A stretch of 64,000 bases of DNA from assembly GCF_016785095.1 (NCBI RefSeq), contig NZ_JAEKJB010000001.1, positions 1-64,000 on the forward strand, read 5' to 3'. The notes beneath the pieces were generated by a model. That model saw nothing but the letters and a program-made list of their open reading frames with translations, was not told where the DNA came from and searched no databases. The translations under genes were made by a program, and so were the position numbers. How positions within the stretch are numbered: position 1 is the first letter of the stretch; every line of letters starts with the position of its first letter. The DNA comes from Alloalcanivorax marinus (GTDB lineage Bacteria; Pseudomonadota; Gammaproteobacteria; Pseudomonadales; Alcanivoracaceae). Positions 36,352 through 43,858 of the stretch are shown here, in pieces.

Positions 36352-37057
36352 CCGGGACTCGGGCGGCGGGCCGCGCCGCCCTACCCGCGCCGAGCAGCCG
36401 GCGCGCTACATCGTGCCCGAATGCCGGGAACCGGTCACCGAGCTGTACCGGGACGACCATATTCTGGTGGTGAATAAACCGCCGTTCCTGCTCAGCGTGC
36501 CGGGCCGCGCTCCGGAAAACCGGGATTGCGTTACCACCCGTCTCAAGCAGCGCGATCCGGAGCTGTGTCTGGTGCACCGCCTGGACCTGGACACCTCGGG
36601 AGTGATGGTATTTGCCCTGACCCGGGCGGCGCAGAGTGGCCTGAGCCGCGCTTTCCAGCAGCGCCGGGTCGCCAAGGCCTATCAGGCGGTGGTGCAAGGG
36701 CTGGTGGGCGAGGAGCAAGGTGAGATCGACCTGCCGCTGTGCCCCGACTGGCCCAACCGGCCGCTGCAGAAGGTGTGTTTCGAAACCGGCAAGCCGGCGC
36801 TTACCCGCTGGCGGGTGCTGGAGCGCGACCCAAACCAGCAACACACCCGCCTGCGGCTGATGCCGGTCACCGGCCGCAGCCACCAACTGCGCATTCATTG
36901 CCGGGAAATCGGCCACCCGATTCTGGGCTGCGACCTGTACGCGCCGGCGGAGGTGCTGGGACGCAGCGATCGCTTGCTGCTGCACGCCGAGACGCTGGCG
37001 TTCAACCATCCGATCACCGGTTTATGGAGCGAATTCCATTCACCGGTGCCGTTCTGA
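36335..37057 (+). CDS. RluA-family pseudouridine synthase
   Basis: A single-domain pseudouridine synthase. The catalytic motif HRLDLDTSG is clear (the first Asp of LDLD is the nucleophile position), with VVNKPP before it and VTGRSHQLRIHC after it. There is no S4 domain, as in small RluA/TruC-like enzymes; the target uridine in rRNA or tRNA is unknown. The start is uncertain: TTG 36335 overlaps the end of the Lon-type gene and gives 240 residues; GTG 36413 gives about 214 and would skip a low-complexity, probably non-conserved N-terminus. Confidence 0.85.
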   Translation: MSGDGDRDSGGGPRRPTRAEQPARYIVPECREPVTELYRDDHILVVNKPPFLLSVPGRAPENRDCVTTRLKQRDPELCLVHRLDLDTSGVMVFALTRAAQSGLSRAFQQRRVAKAYQAVVQGLVGEEQGEIDLPLCPDWPNRPLQKVCFETGKPALTRWRVLERDPNQQHTRLRLMPVTGRSHQLRIHCREIGHPILGCDLYAPAEVLGRSDRLLLHAETLAFNHPITGLWSEFHSPVPF

Positions 37058-37062
37058 AGGCG

Positions 37063-37085
37063 ATCGCGACTGAAGTCGCTCCTAC
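37063..37085. repeat. REP element, single unit
   Basis: One 23-base unit (ATCGCGACTGAAGTCGCTCC core), identical to the right-hand unit of the 33849 copy, 6 bases after the pseudouridine synthase stop and close to the end of the convergent SET gene. Confidence 0.9.
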
Positions 37086-37103
37086 GGCAATTCCGGATCG
37101 CGA

Positions 37104-37427
37104 TCAGCTCCAGTCCTCGCCGTAATCGTGCAGCAATTCCTGCCCCGTCTTGATGTTCTTCAGGGCCACCACGGTGAGGTCGTCGTAATAAGCCACGTTC
37201 GGCTTCTTGGCGTGGTTGATGTAGCGCAGGTCGCAGAGCACCCGGTAACGCTCCTCGCCCTCGTCGTCCAGCCACAGCACATAGGGACCGTCACCCCTGG
37301 CCGGCTTGGTCTTGAGCACGCCCAGCACGGTATCGCGGGGGATGGCCGCCCGGGCGAACAGCCCACGGCCATGGATCGGGCTTTCCTTTACTTCCACCAG
37401 GTCCTTGCGCACGAAGGGTTTCGCCAT
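37104..37427 (-). CDS. Small SET-domain protein (putative lysine methyltransferase)
   Basis: About 107 residues, essentially just a SET domain. It shows the N-terminal SPIHGRGLFARAAIP segment and the SAM-binding motif RYINHAKKPNVAYY (Asn71, His72), and ends with ELLHDYGEDW containing the conserved tyrosine (Tyr102). SET proteins methylate lysines in proteins; bacterial short forms lack flanking pre/post-SET zinc sites, and their targets are mostly unknown. The frame is open to 37451, and starts at 37433 or 37427 are most plausible. It is divergent from the fusion gene at 37496. Confidence 0.85.
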   Translation of the reverse strand: MAKPFVRKDLVEVKESPIHGRGLFARAAIPRDTVLGVLKTKPARGDGPYVLWLDDEGEERYRVLCDLRYINHAKKPNVAYYDDLTVVALKNIKTGQELLHDYGEDWS

Positions 37428-37495
37428 GGTCATCACGCTTGCAGTCGTCATCGGGGCCGTGGCATCTTGCCAGAAAAGCCGCCGGGACGCATGGC

Positions 37496-38899
37496 ATGGG
37501 ATTCGCCGACTACCCGTTCACCTCGCGCTACCAGACCATAGACGGTCATCGCCTGCATTACATCGACGAGGGACAGGGCCCCACCCTGCTGTTCCTGCAC
37601 GGCAACCCCACCAGCAGCTACCTGTGGCGCAACGTGATCAAGCCGCTGCGCGACCGTTACCGCTGCGTGGCGCCGGATCTGATCGGCTTTGGCCGCAGCG
37701 ACAAGCCGGAGCTGGATTACCGCTTCCTGACCCATTACCACTACATCCGCGAATTCGTCGCCGCCCTGGACCTCAAGGACGTGACCCTGGTGCTGCACGA
37801 CTGGGGCGGGCCCATCGGCTTCCGGCTGGCGCAGCAGGAACCGCGCCGGGTGGCGCGGCTGTGCTTCATGGAAACCTTCCCGTTCACCTTCGATTGGGAA
37901 GAATTCCCGCTGGCGGCACGGCCGTTGTTCTTCGCGTTTCGCCGCCAGCGCCTGTCCTACTGGTTGCTGCAGCGGCACAACCTGTTTGTCGATCTGGTAC
38001 TGCGCCTGAGCACCTTCCGGCCACTGCCCCGCAGTGTCATGGCCGCCTATCGCGCCCCCTTCCCGGATGCGCGCAGCCGCTATCCGATCCGCGTGTTTCC
38101 TGGCGAACTGCCGATCAATGACCGCGACACCGAGGCCCACCGCGCCATCGAGGAGATCGAGCGGGGCCTGGCCGGCATGCCGCAGCCCATGTTGCTGCTG
38201 CATTTTCACCCCGGCGCGGTGCTTGGCCGCAGCCGGGTCGCCTGGCTGGCCCAGCGCCTGCCCGATCTGGAAGTGGTGGACGGCGGCCGGGGCCTTCATT
38301 ACGTGCCGGAGGATCGCCCGGAACGCATTGCCGAAGCGCTGGAGGACTGGCTGCGCCGGCGCCTGCCGGAACCGGTCCGGGGCGCCTTGCCGGCAGCCCG
38401 GGTTGCCGCCGAGGACGACCGCTTCGGCGGTGCCCTGACCTGGACCTTCGCCGACACCGAGCACGGCGGCATGGTGGCGGCATGGTCATCCCATGGGCTG
38501 GTAATGCTGAGTTTCGCCGAGGACGTCGATGACGGCCGCGCGCAACTGGCGCGGCGCTTCCCCAAGGCTTCCCTGGAGGCCGCCGACCAAGGCGCCATCG
38601 CCAACCTGTTGGCGGCGCCAGCGGCGACCCCGCTGCACCTGGTGGGTACGCCGTTCCAGCGGGCGGTCTGGCGTGCCCTGCTGGAGATTCCCCCGGGCCA
38701 GACCCGCCACTACGGTGAGCTGGCCCATGCTCTCCGTAGCCAGGCCCGGGCAGTGGGCAGCGCCGTGGGCAGCAACCGCATCGCCTTGCTGGTACCCTGC
38801 CACCGGGTGGTGCCCCGGGCCGGTGGCCTGGGCGGCTACCACTGGGGCGTGGCGCGTAAGAAGGCGCTGCTGGCTGCGGAAGGCGTCAAGGAACCCTGA
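37496..38899 (+). CDS. Haloalkane dehalogenase-O6-alkylguanine-DNA alkyltransferase fusion protein
   Basis: A 467-residue two-domain protein. Residues 1 to about 292 form an alpha/beta hydrolase closely resembling subfamily II haloalkane dehalogenases, with all five expected residues: Asn37 (FLHGNPTSS), nucleophile Asp102 and halide-binding Trp103 (LHDWGGPIG), acid Glu126 (FMETFPF) and base His268 (RGLHYVPEDRP). Residues about 310-467 form an Ogt/MGMT domain with TPFQRAVW, the helix-turn-helix region, Asn427 and the alkyl-acceptor Cys435 in VPCHRVV. The two parts are in one continuous frame with no stop. ATG 37496 is chosen; a TTG at 37439 would add 19 residues. Confidence 0.9.
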   Translation: MGFADYPFTSRYQTIDGHRLHYIDEGQGPTLLFLHGNPTSSYLWRNVIKPLRDRYRCVAPDLIGFGRSDKPELDYRFLTHYHYIREFVAALDLKDVTLVLHDWGGPIGFRLAQQEPRRVARLCFMETFPFTFDWEEFPLAARPLFFAFRRQRLSYWLLQRHNLFVDLVLRLSTFRPLPRSVMAAYRAPFPDARSRYPIRVFPGELPINDRDTEAHRAIEEIERGLAGMPQPMLLLHFHPGAVLGRSRVAWLAQRLPDLEVVDGGRGLHYVPEDRPERIAEALEDWLRRRLPEPVRGALPAARVAAEDDRFGGALTWTFADTEHGGMVAAWSSHGLVMLSFAEDVDDGRAQLARRFPKASLEAADQGAIANLLAAPAATPLHLVGTPFQRAVWRALLEIPPGQTRHYGELAHALRSQARAVGSAVGSNRIALLVPCHRVVPRAGGLGGYHWGVARKKALLAAEGVKEP

Positions 38900-38903
38900 C
38901 ACC

Positions 38904-40568
38904 ATGAATTTGCTGCACACCGGCCGCGATCTGCGCCGTATCAACCAACTGGCGGCGGTACTTCTCAAGTATGGTTTCGCCGATATGCTGCGCCGGCTGG
39001 GGCTGGCGACGCCGGTGGAGCAGGCCGGCCGCCTGGTGCGCGCCGGCGGCGACCACCGCATGCTGCGCATGGGCACCGCCGAGCGCCTGCGTCATGCCCT
39101 GGAGGAAATGGGGCCTACCTACGTGAAGCTGGGCCAGGTGCTGGCGACCCGGGTGGATCTGTTCCCACCGGACTGGATCGACCAGTTCGAGCGCCTTCAG
39201 GACCGCGCCCGTCCGCTGCCCTTCGACAGCCTGCGCCCGGCGGTGGAAGCGGCCCTGGGCCAACCTCTCGAGCGCCTGTTCGCCGCCGTCGACGAACAGC
39301 CCCTGGGGGTGGCCTCCATCGCCCAGGTGCACGGCGCCGTCACCCGACGCGGCGACCGGGTGGTCATCAAGGTGCGCAAGCCGGGTATCGAGGCCATGAT
39401 CCATTCCGATCTGCGGCTGCTGGATCAACTCGCCAAGCTGGCCTCGGATAACTCCGAGGAACTACGCCGCTACCGCCCCGTGGAACTGGTGCGCGAGTTT
39501 CGCCGATCCCTGACCCGGGAACTGGATTTCACCATCGAAGCGCGCAACGCGGAGCGCATCCGTCGCAACCTGCGCGCCTTCAAGTGGCTCACCGTGCCAC
39601 GGGTGTACGGCACCCTGAGCGGGCCCTCCTTGCAGGTACAGCAGCGCATCGACGGCATCCCGGCCCGAGCCCTGGATCAACTCGACGCCGCCGGCCTGGA
39701 CCGGCCCCTGATCGCCCGGCGCGGTGCCCTGGTGGCCTGGAAAATGGCCCTGGAGGACGGCTTCTTCCACGCCGACCCCCACCCCGGCAATTTCCTGATC
39801 CTGCCCGACAACCGCATCGCCATGCTCGACTTTGGCATGGTTGGCAAGCTCAGCGACGGACGCCGTGACCAGGTGGTACGTCTGGTGCGCGCCGTGATCA
39901 CCCGGGAATCGGAACACGCGGCGGCGGTGCTGGCCGGCTGGTCCGACGGTCAGCCGGTGCAGTTCGAGGCTCTGGTGGCGGACGTGGAGGACGTGGTCTC
40001 GCTGTATTACGGCCTGCCCCTGGCGCAGCTGGATCTGGGCGCCCTGCTGACCGACATCACCGCGTTGATCCGCAACCATGGTCTGGTGCTGCCCGCCGAC
40101 ATCGCGCTGCTGCTCAAGGCGCTGCTGACCCTGGAGGGGTTCGGCCGGCTGCTCAACCCGGATTTCGACCTGATCGAGGAAGCCCGGCCACTGCTGCAAC
40201 GGCTGGTGCGCCAGCGCTACTCCCCGCGCCGCCTGGCCCGCAGCCTGAGCCTGCGCGCCCTGGAGATGATCGACCGCGCCTACGCGCCGCCCACCGCGCC
40301 GGGCGCGCCGCGCCCGGGCCAGGAGAACGGCCTGGACCCGCGCCATCTGGAGGCGCTGGTGGCTCGGCTGGAACGCGGTCAGTACCGCCAGGTACAAACC
40401 TTGCTGGCCGCCGCCGCCCTGATCGGTGGCAGCCTGATGCTGGCCGGTCGGGTGCCACCGGCCCCTTGGGGCATCTCCGTGCTCGGCGTGCTGCTATTAT
40501 TGGCTGGCGGGCTGTGGTCCACATGGCTACTCTGGGTCGCCCGCCGCCACCTGCGCGAATGGAAATGA
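38904..40568 (+). CDS. UbiB-type ABC1 kinase-like protein of ubiquinone synthesis (second AarF copy)
   Basis: A 554-residue ABC1/UbiB family protein with the KxGQ motif (TYVKLGQVLATR), the alanine-rich loop (PLGVASIAQVHGA) and the DFG-type MLDFGMVGKL. It ends in two membrane helices (about residues 496-513 and 520-545), the UbiB hallmark absent from the paralogue at 25837. UbiB helps supply ubiquinone precursors. ATG 38904 starts 4 bases after the fusion gene stop; an in-frame read-through from 38529 is not real coding. The ubiE-ubiJ genes are not next to it, so assignment to ubiB itself is probable but not certain. Confidence 0.85.
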   Translation: MNLLHTGRDLRRINQLAAVLLKYGFADMLRRLGLATPVEQAGRLVRAGGDHRMLRMGTAERLRHALEEMGPTYVKLGQVLATRVDLFPPDWIDQFERLQDRARPLPFDSLRPAVEAALGQPLERLFAAVDEQPLGVASIAQVHGAVTRRGDRVVIKVRKPGIEAMIHSDLRLLDQLAKLASDNSEELRRYRPVELVREFRRSLTRELDFTIEARNAERIRRNLRAFKWLTVPRVYGTLSGPSLQVQQRIDGIPARALDQLDAAGLDRPLIARRGALVAWKMALEDGFFHADPHPGNFLILPDNRIAMLDFGMVGKLSDGRRDQVVRLVRAVITRESEHAAAVLAGWSDGQPVQFEALVADVEDVVSLYYGLPLAQLDLGALLTDITALIRNHGLVLPADIALLLKALLTLEGFGRLLNPDFDLIEEARPLLQRLVRQRYSPRRLARSLSLRALEMIDRAYAPPTAPGAPRPGQENGLDPRHLEALVARLERGQYRQVQTLLAAAALIGGSLMLAGRVPPAPWGISVLGVLLLLAGGLWSTWLLWVARRHLREWK

Positions 40569-40588
40569 ACAAAAGGAGTATCAATACG

Positions 40589-41371
40589 ATGAAACGTCTC
40601 GCCCTGCCCGCCCTGACGGTACTGTTGCTGGCCGCCTGCGCCACTTCGCCGCTGGGCCGCCAGCAGTTCCTGTTGCTGCCGGCTTCGGAGATGGACCAGA
40701 TGGGGATTCAGGCCTATTCCGAGATGAAGCAGGAGCAACCGACGGTCAGCGGTACCGCCGAAGCACGCTACGTGCAGTGCGTGGCCGACGCCATTACCTC
40801 GGTGGTGGACTCCGATCAGGAGTGGGAAGTCACCGTATTCAAGGACGATTCCGCCAATGCCTTCGCCCTGCCCGGCGGCAAGATCGGCGTGCATACCGGC
40901 CTGCTCAAGGTGGCCAAGAACCAGGACCAGTTGGCGGCGGTGATCGGCCACGAAGTGGGTCACGTGATCGCCCAGCATTCCAATGAACGCATGTCGATTC
41001 AGTACGCCACCCAGACCGGCACCCAGCTGGTGGCCGCTCTCGCCGGCGGCGACAGCGCCGAGAAACAAACGCTGATGGGCCTGCTCGGCGTGGGCGCGCA
41101 GTATGGCGTGCAGTTGCCGTTCAGCCGCAAGCACGAGGCGGAGGCGGACGTCGTCGGTCTGCAACTGATGGCCGAAGCCGGCTTCAATCCGGAACAGAGC
41201 GTCGATCTGTGGCGGAACATGGCCGCCGCCGGCGGCTCGGCGCCTCCGGAATTGCTGTCCACCCACCCCAGCAACGAGACCCGCATCCAAGGGCTGCAGG
41301 CACGGTTGCCGGAAGTACGGCCGATCTACCAGCAGGCCCGGGCCGCCGGGCGTCGGCCGAACTGCGGGTAG
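40589..41371 (+). CDS. M48-family metalloprotease lipoprotein (LoiP/YcaL-like)
   Basis: A 260-residue lipoprotein peptidase. The signal peptide ends in LLAAC with Cys17 as lipid attachment site. The zinc motif HEVGH is at residues 121-125, with a further zinc-ligand Glu in the RKHEAEADVVG block. Periplasmic M48 lipoproteins such as LoiP and YcaL degrade misfolded outer membrane proteins, which is the likely role. A strong AAAAGGAG site fixes ATG 40589 (longer in-frame starts begin inside the ubiB-like gene). It ends 15 bases before the convergent nfuA gene. Confidence 0.93.
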   Translation: MKRLALPALTVLLLAACATSPLGRQQFLLLPASEMDQMGIQAYSEMKQEQPTVSGTAEARYVQCVADAITSVVDSDQEWEVTVFKDDSANAFALPGGKIGVHTGLLKVAKNQDQLAAVIGHEVGHVIAQHSNERMSIQYATQTGTQLVAALAGGDSAEKQTLMGLLGVGAQYGVQLPFSRKHEAEADVVGLQLMAEAGFNPEQSVDLWRNMAAAGGSAPPELLSTHPSNETRIQGLQARLPEVRPIYQQARAAGRRPNCG

Positions 41372-41386
41372 GGTTCAAGGCGGGGC

Positions 41387-41980
41387 TTACTGGTAGTAGG
41401 CGTTCTCGGTCACGGTGTGGTCGGTCTTGTCGCGCACGCCGGTAAGCTCCGGGAGCTGCTCCATCAGGGTCCGTTCCACGCCATCCTTGAGGGTCACGTC
41501 CACCACCGAGCACCCCTGGCAGCCACCGCCGAATTCGAGAATCGCCACGTTTTCGTCGGTGAGCTCCAGCAACTGCACGTTGCCGCCGTGAGCCGCCAGA
41601 TTCGGATTGATCTCGGCGTACAGAATGTAATTGATGCGCTCTTCCAGGGTGGCGTCCGGGCTGATGTCCGGTACCCGCGACTTCGGCGCGCGGAAGGTAA
41701 GCTGGCCACCCATGGAGTCCTTCTTGAAGTCGATCACGGCGTCTTCCAGGTAACGCACGCTCTTGCCCTCGATGAAGGCGTGGAAGCCTTCGTATTCATA
41801 GCGCACGTCTTCGTCTTCCTGCTCGCCGTCCGGGCAGTAGGCCATGCAGCACTCCGCGTGCGGGGTGCCAGGGCGTTCCACGAAGATGCGCACGCCGATG
41901 CCGTCCTGGTCCTGGCGGGACAGCAGGTCGCGCAGGTACTCCTGAGCGGAGTCTGTGATGCGGATAAAAGGTTCGGTCAT
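41387..41980 (-). CDS. nfuA: Fe/S biogenesis protein NfuA
   Basis: A 197-residue NfuA: an N-terminal degenerate A-type (IscA-like) domain of about 95 residues and a C-terminal Nfu domain with the cluster-holding CxxC at Cys154/Cys157 (GGGCQGCSVVD). It carries 4Fe-4S clusters to target proteins such as aconitase and lipoate synthase and is important in iron limitation and oxidative stress. Its upstream region contains a near-perfect type 1 IscR site overlapping the -10 box, which implies repression by IscR when iron-sulfur clusters are plentiful. Confidence 0.97.
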   Translation of the reverse strand: MTEPFIRITDSAQEYLRDLLSRQDQDGIGVRIFVERPGTPHAECCMAYCPDGEQEDEDVRYEYEGFHAFIEGKSVRYLEDAVIDFKKDSMGGQLTFRAPKSRVPDISPDATLEERINYILYAEINPNLAAHGGNVQLLELTDENVAILEFGGGCQGCSVVDVTLKDGVERTLMEQLPELTGVRDKTDHTVTENAYYQ

Positions 41981-41999
41981 GCCGTTTCCCGGTTGCCAC

Positions 42000-42037
42000 T
42001 TTCCTGACTATTTTAGTCAGGTACTGGCCGGTTGCAA
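42000..42037 (-). promoter_or_regulatory. nfuA promoter with type 1 IscR-binding site
   Basis: On the minus strand, TTGCAA (42037-42032) and TAAAAT (42015-42010) with a 16-base spacer form a good promoter. Overlapping the -10, the 25 bases at 42000-42024 match the E. coli type 1 IscR consensus at 22 of 25 positions, with the inverted core CCTGACTA-TTT-TAGTCAGG at 42003-42021. Binding would block polymerase. The predicted start is near 42003, giving a leader of about 22 bases. Confidence 0.75.
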
Positions 42038-42115
42038 TGGGCCCACGCTATCGCTGGGGTAGAACCGGCCTTTCTGCTAAGGTGCCCGCTTCCTTGGACC
42101 GGGACCCTTCGATCC

Positions 42116-43435
42116 GTGCTACTCCGCAGCCGACGCATTCTTGCTCTGGCATTGCCGATCATGGCCGCCATGGCCAGCCAGAGCCTGCTCAACCTGGTGG
42201 ACGCCGCCATGGTCGGCAGCCTGGGCGGCCAGGCTCTGGCGGGCGTGGGACTGGGCGGTTACGCCGCTTTCATGTCGATCAGCGTGGTGATTGGCCTGGG
42301 CGCCGGCGTTCAGGCCATGGTGGCCCGCCGCAAGGGCGAGCGCGCCGAGGCCCACTACGCGGTGCCGCTGAACGCCGGGCTGGCGCTGGGCTTCGCCCTG
42401 GCGGTGCCGATTTCCTTACTGTTCTGGGTGGCCAGCCGGCCCGCCATGGGGCTGCTGGCGCCAGACCCGGAGGTGGCGCGGATCGGTAGCGCCTACCTGG
42501 ACATGCGCCTGCTCAGCGTCTGGGCGGTGGCCATGAACTTCAGCTATCGCGGTTACTGGAACGGCATCAACCGCCCCCTGGTGTACATGCGCACCCTGGT
42601 GATTACCCATGTGATCAACGTGGCGCTGAGCTATTGCCTGATCTTCGGTCATCTCGGCCTGCCCGCCCTGGGCGCCGCCGGCGCCGGGCTGGGCACCAGC
42701 CTGGCGCTGTACATCGGCAGCGGCCTGTATCTGTTGCAGACCTGGCGCCACGGTCGCGAGCACGGTTTCCTGCGCGAATGGCCACCGGCGCTGACCTTCC
42801 GCCACATTCTGCGCGTCAGCCTGCCCAACGGCGTCCAGCAGTTCTTCTTCGCCGGCGGCCTGACCCTGCTGTTCTGGGTGATCGGCCGGGTCGGCACCGA
42901 GGAAGTGGCGGTGGCGCACATTCTCATCACCCTGATCCTGTTTCTGATTCTGCCGGCCATCGGGCTGGGGCTGGCGGCGGCGTCCCTGGTCGGCCAGGCC
43001 CTGGGGCGCGGCGATCCGGACGACGCCTACCGTTGGGGCTGGGACGTCACCCGGGTGGCGATCGTGCTGCTGTTCCTGCTGGCCTTGCCGATGTGGCTGA
43101 TCCCCGACCAGGTACTGGGGTTGTTCCTGAAACAACCGGAACTGGTGGAACTGGGCCGCCTGCCACTGATGATCACCGGCCTGGCGATCTGCCTGGACGG
43201 CGTCGCCATCGTCTTCACCCAGGCGCTGCTGGGGGCCGGCGCGGCGCGCTCGGTGATGGTCGTCACCCTGGCGGTCCAATGGTTTTTCTTTTTGCCCCTG
43301 GCCTATATCATCGGGCCGGTGCTGGGTTACGGGTTGCTCGGCATCTGGCTGGCCCAGGCGGCGCAGCGTCTGATTACGTCTTCCCTGCTGTGCGGCCTGT
43401 GGCTCAAGCGCGGCTGGGCCGGCATTGAATTGTGA
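42116..43435 (+). CDS. MATE-family multidrug efflux transporter (NorM-like)
   Basis: About 439 residues with twelve predicted helices in two six-helix halves. The start LALALPIMAAMASQSLLNLVDAAMVG is characteristic of MATE exporters, and a second similar repeat begins near VSLPNGVQQFFFAGGLTLLFWVIG. These proteins export cationic drugs using Na+ or H+ gradients; the substrate cannot be read. I suggest GTG 42116, which puts the first helix at the usual distance; the frame is open from 42032, and those extra residues overlap the nfuA promoter. A DUF2970 gene follows. Confidence 0.88.
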   Translation: MLLRSRRILALALPIMAAMASQSLLNLVDAAMVGSLGGQALAGVGLGGYAAFMSISVVIGLGAGVQAMVARRKGERAEAHYAVPLNAGLALGFALAVPISLLFWVASRPAMGLLAPDPEVARIGSAYLDMRLLSVWAVAMNFSYRGYWNGINRPLVYMRTLVITHVINVALSYCLIFGHLGLPALGAAGAGLGTSLALYIGSGLYLLQTWRHGREHGFLREWPPALTFRHILRVSLPNGVQQFFFAGGLTLLFWVIGRVGTEEVAVAHILITLILFLILPAIGLGLAAASLVGQALGRGDPDDAYRWGWDVTRVAIVLLFLLALPMWLIPDQVLGLFLKQPELVELGRLPLMITGLAICLDGVAIVFTQALLGAGAARSVMVVTLAVQWFFFLPLAYIIGPVLGYGLLGIWLAQAAQRLITSSLLCGLWLKRGWAGIEL

Positions 43436-43463
43436 CCCGTGCGGATCGCCTGTCGAGGTAACC

Positions 43464-43694
43464 ATGAGCAGCAACGAACAAAAAGAGCCGGATCAACGTC
43501 CCCGTTTCATCCAGGTGGTGCACAGCGTGCTGGCCGCCGTTTTCGGCGTGCAGAGCGGCGCCAACCGGGAACGGGACTTCGAGAAGGGCAAGGCCGGCGA
43601 TTACATCGGCGTCTACGTGGTGGTGGTGATCGCCATCGTCATCGGCATGTTCATCGTCGTGAACATGGTGCTCAGCGCCGCCCAGGGCGGCTGA
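43464..43694 (+). CDS. DUF2970 small membrane protein
   Basis: A 76-residue protein: an N-terminal hydrophilic part with the DUF2970 signature RPRFIQVVHSVLAAVFGVQS and NRERDFEKG, then one C-terminal membrane helix (about residues 47-70). The function of the family is not known. ATG 43464 has a GAGGTAACC site; an in-frame ATG at 43425 overlaps the MATE gene. It may be cotranscribed with it. Confidence 0.9.
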   Translation: MSSNEQKEPDQRPRFIQVVHSVLAAVFGVQSGANRERDFEKGKAGDYIGVYVVVVIAIVIGMFIVVNMVLSAAQGG

Positions 43695-43803
43695 CGCCCG
43701 CCGCCCTGCCCCGCCCGCTTATGCAAGGTACGCCTAGAGATATAGCAATATATTTCTTTTAAGTATAAGCGGGCTTTGCTACATTCCCGCCCAAATCCGA
43801 TGG

Positions 43804-43823
43804 GTAAAGAGATTACTCTTTAC
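43804..43823. promoter_or_regulatory. Inverted repeat in the leader of the sulfite/nitrite reductase gene
   Basis: GTAAAGAG-ATTA-CTCTTTAC is a perfect 8-base inverted repeat with a 4-base spacer, 35 bases before the start codon. It lies in an AT-rich stretch (43739-43850) that is unlike the rest of the window. It could be an operator or a leader hairpin; the binding factor is not known. Confidence 0.5.
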
Positions 43824-43858
43824 GAATCAATGCATTAAACAGTGCGCAACGGTATCTC

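Noticed and set aside
38529..38903. In-frame extension upstream of the ubiB-like gene
   Set aside because: It runs out of frame through the MGMT domain coding sequence and adds residues with no family match; ATG 38904 is far better.
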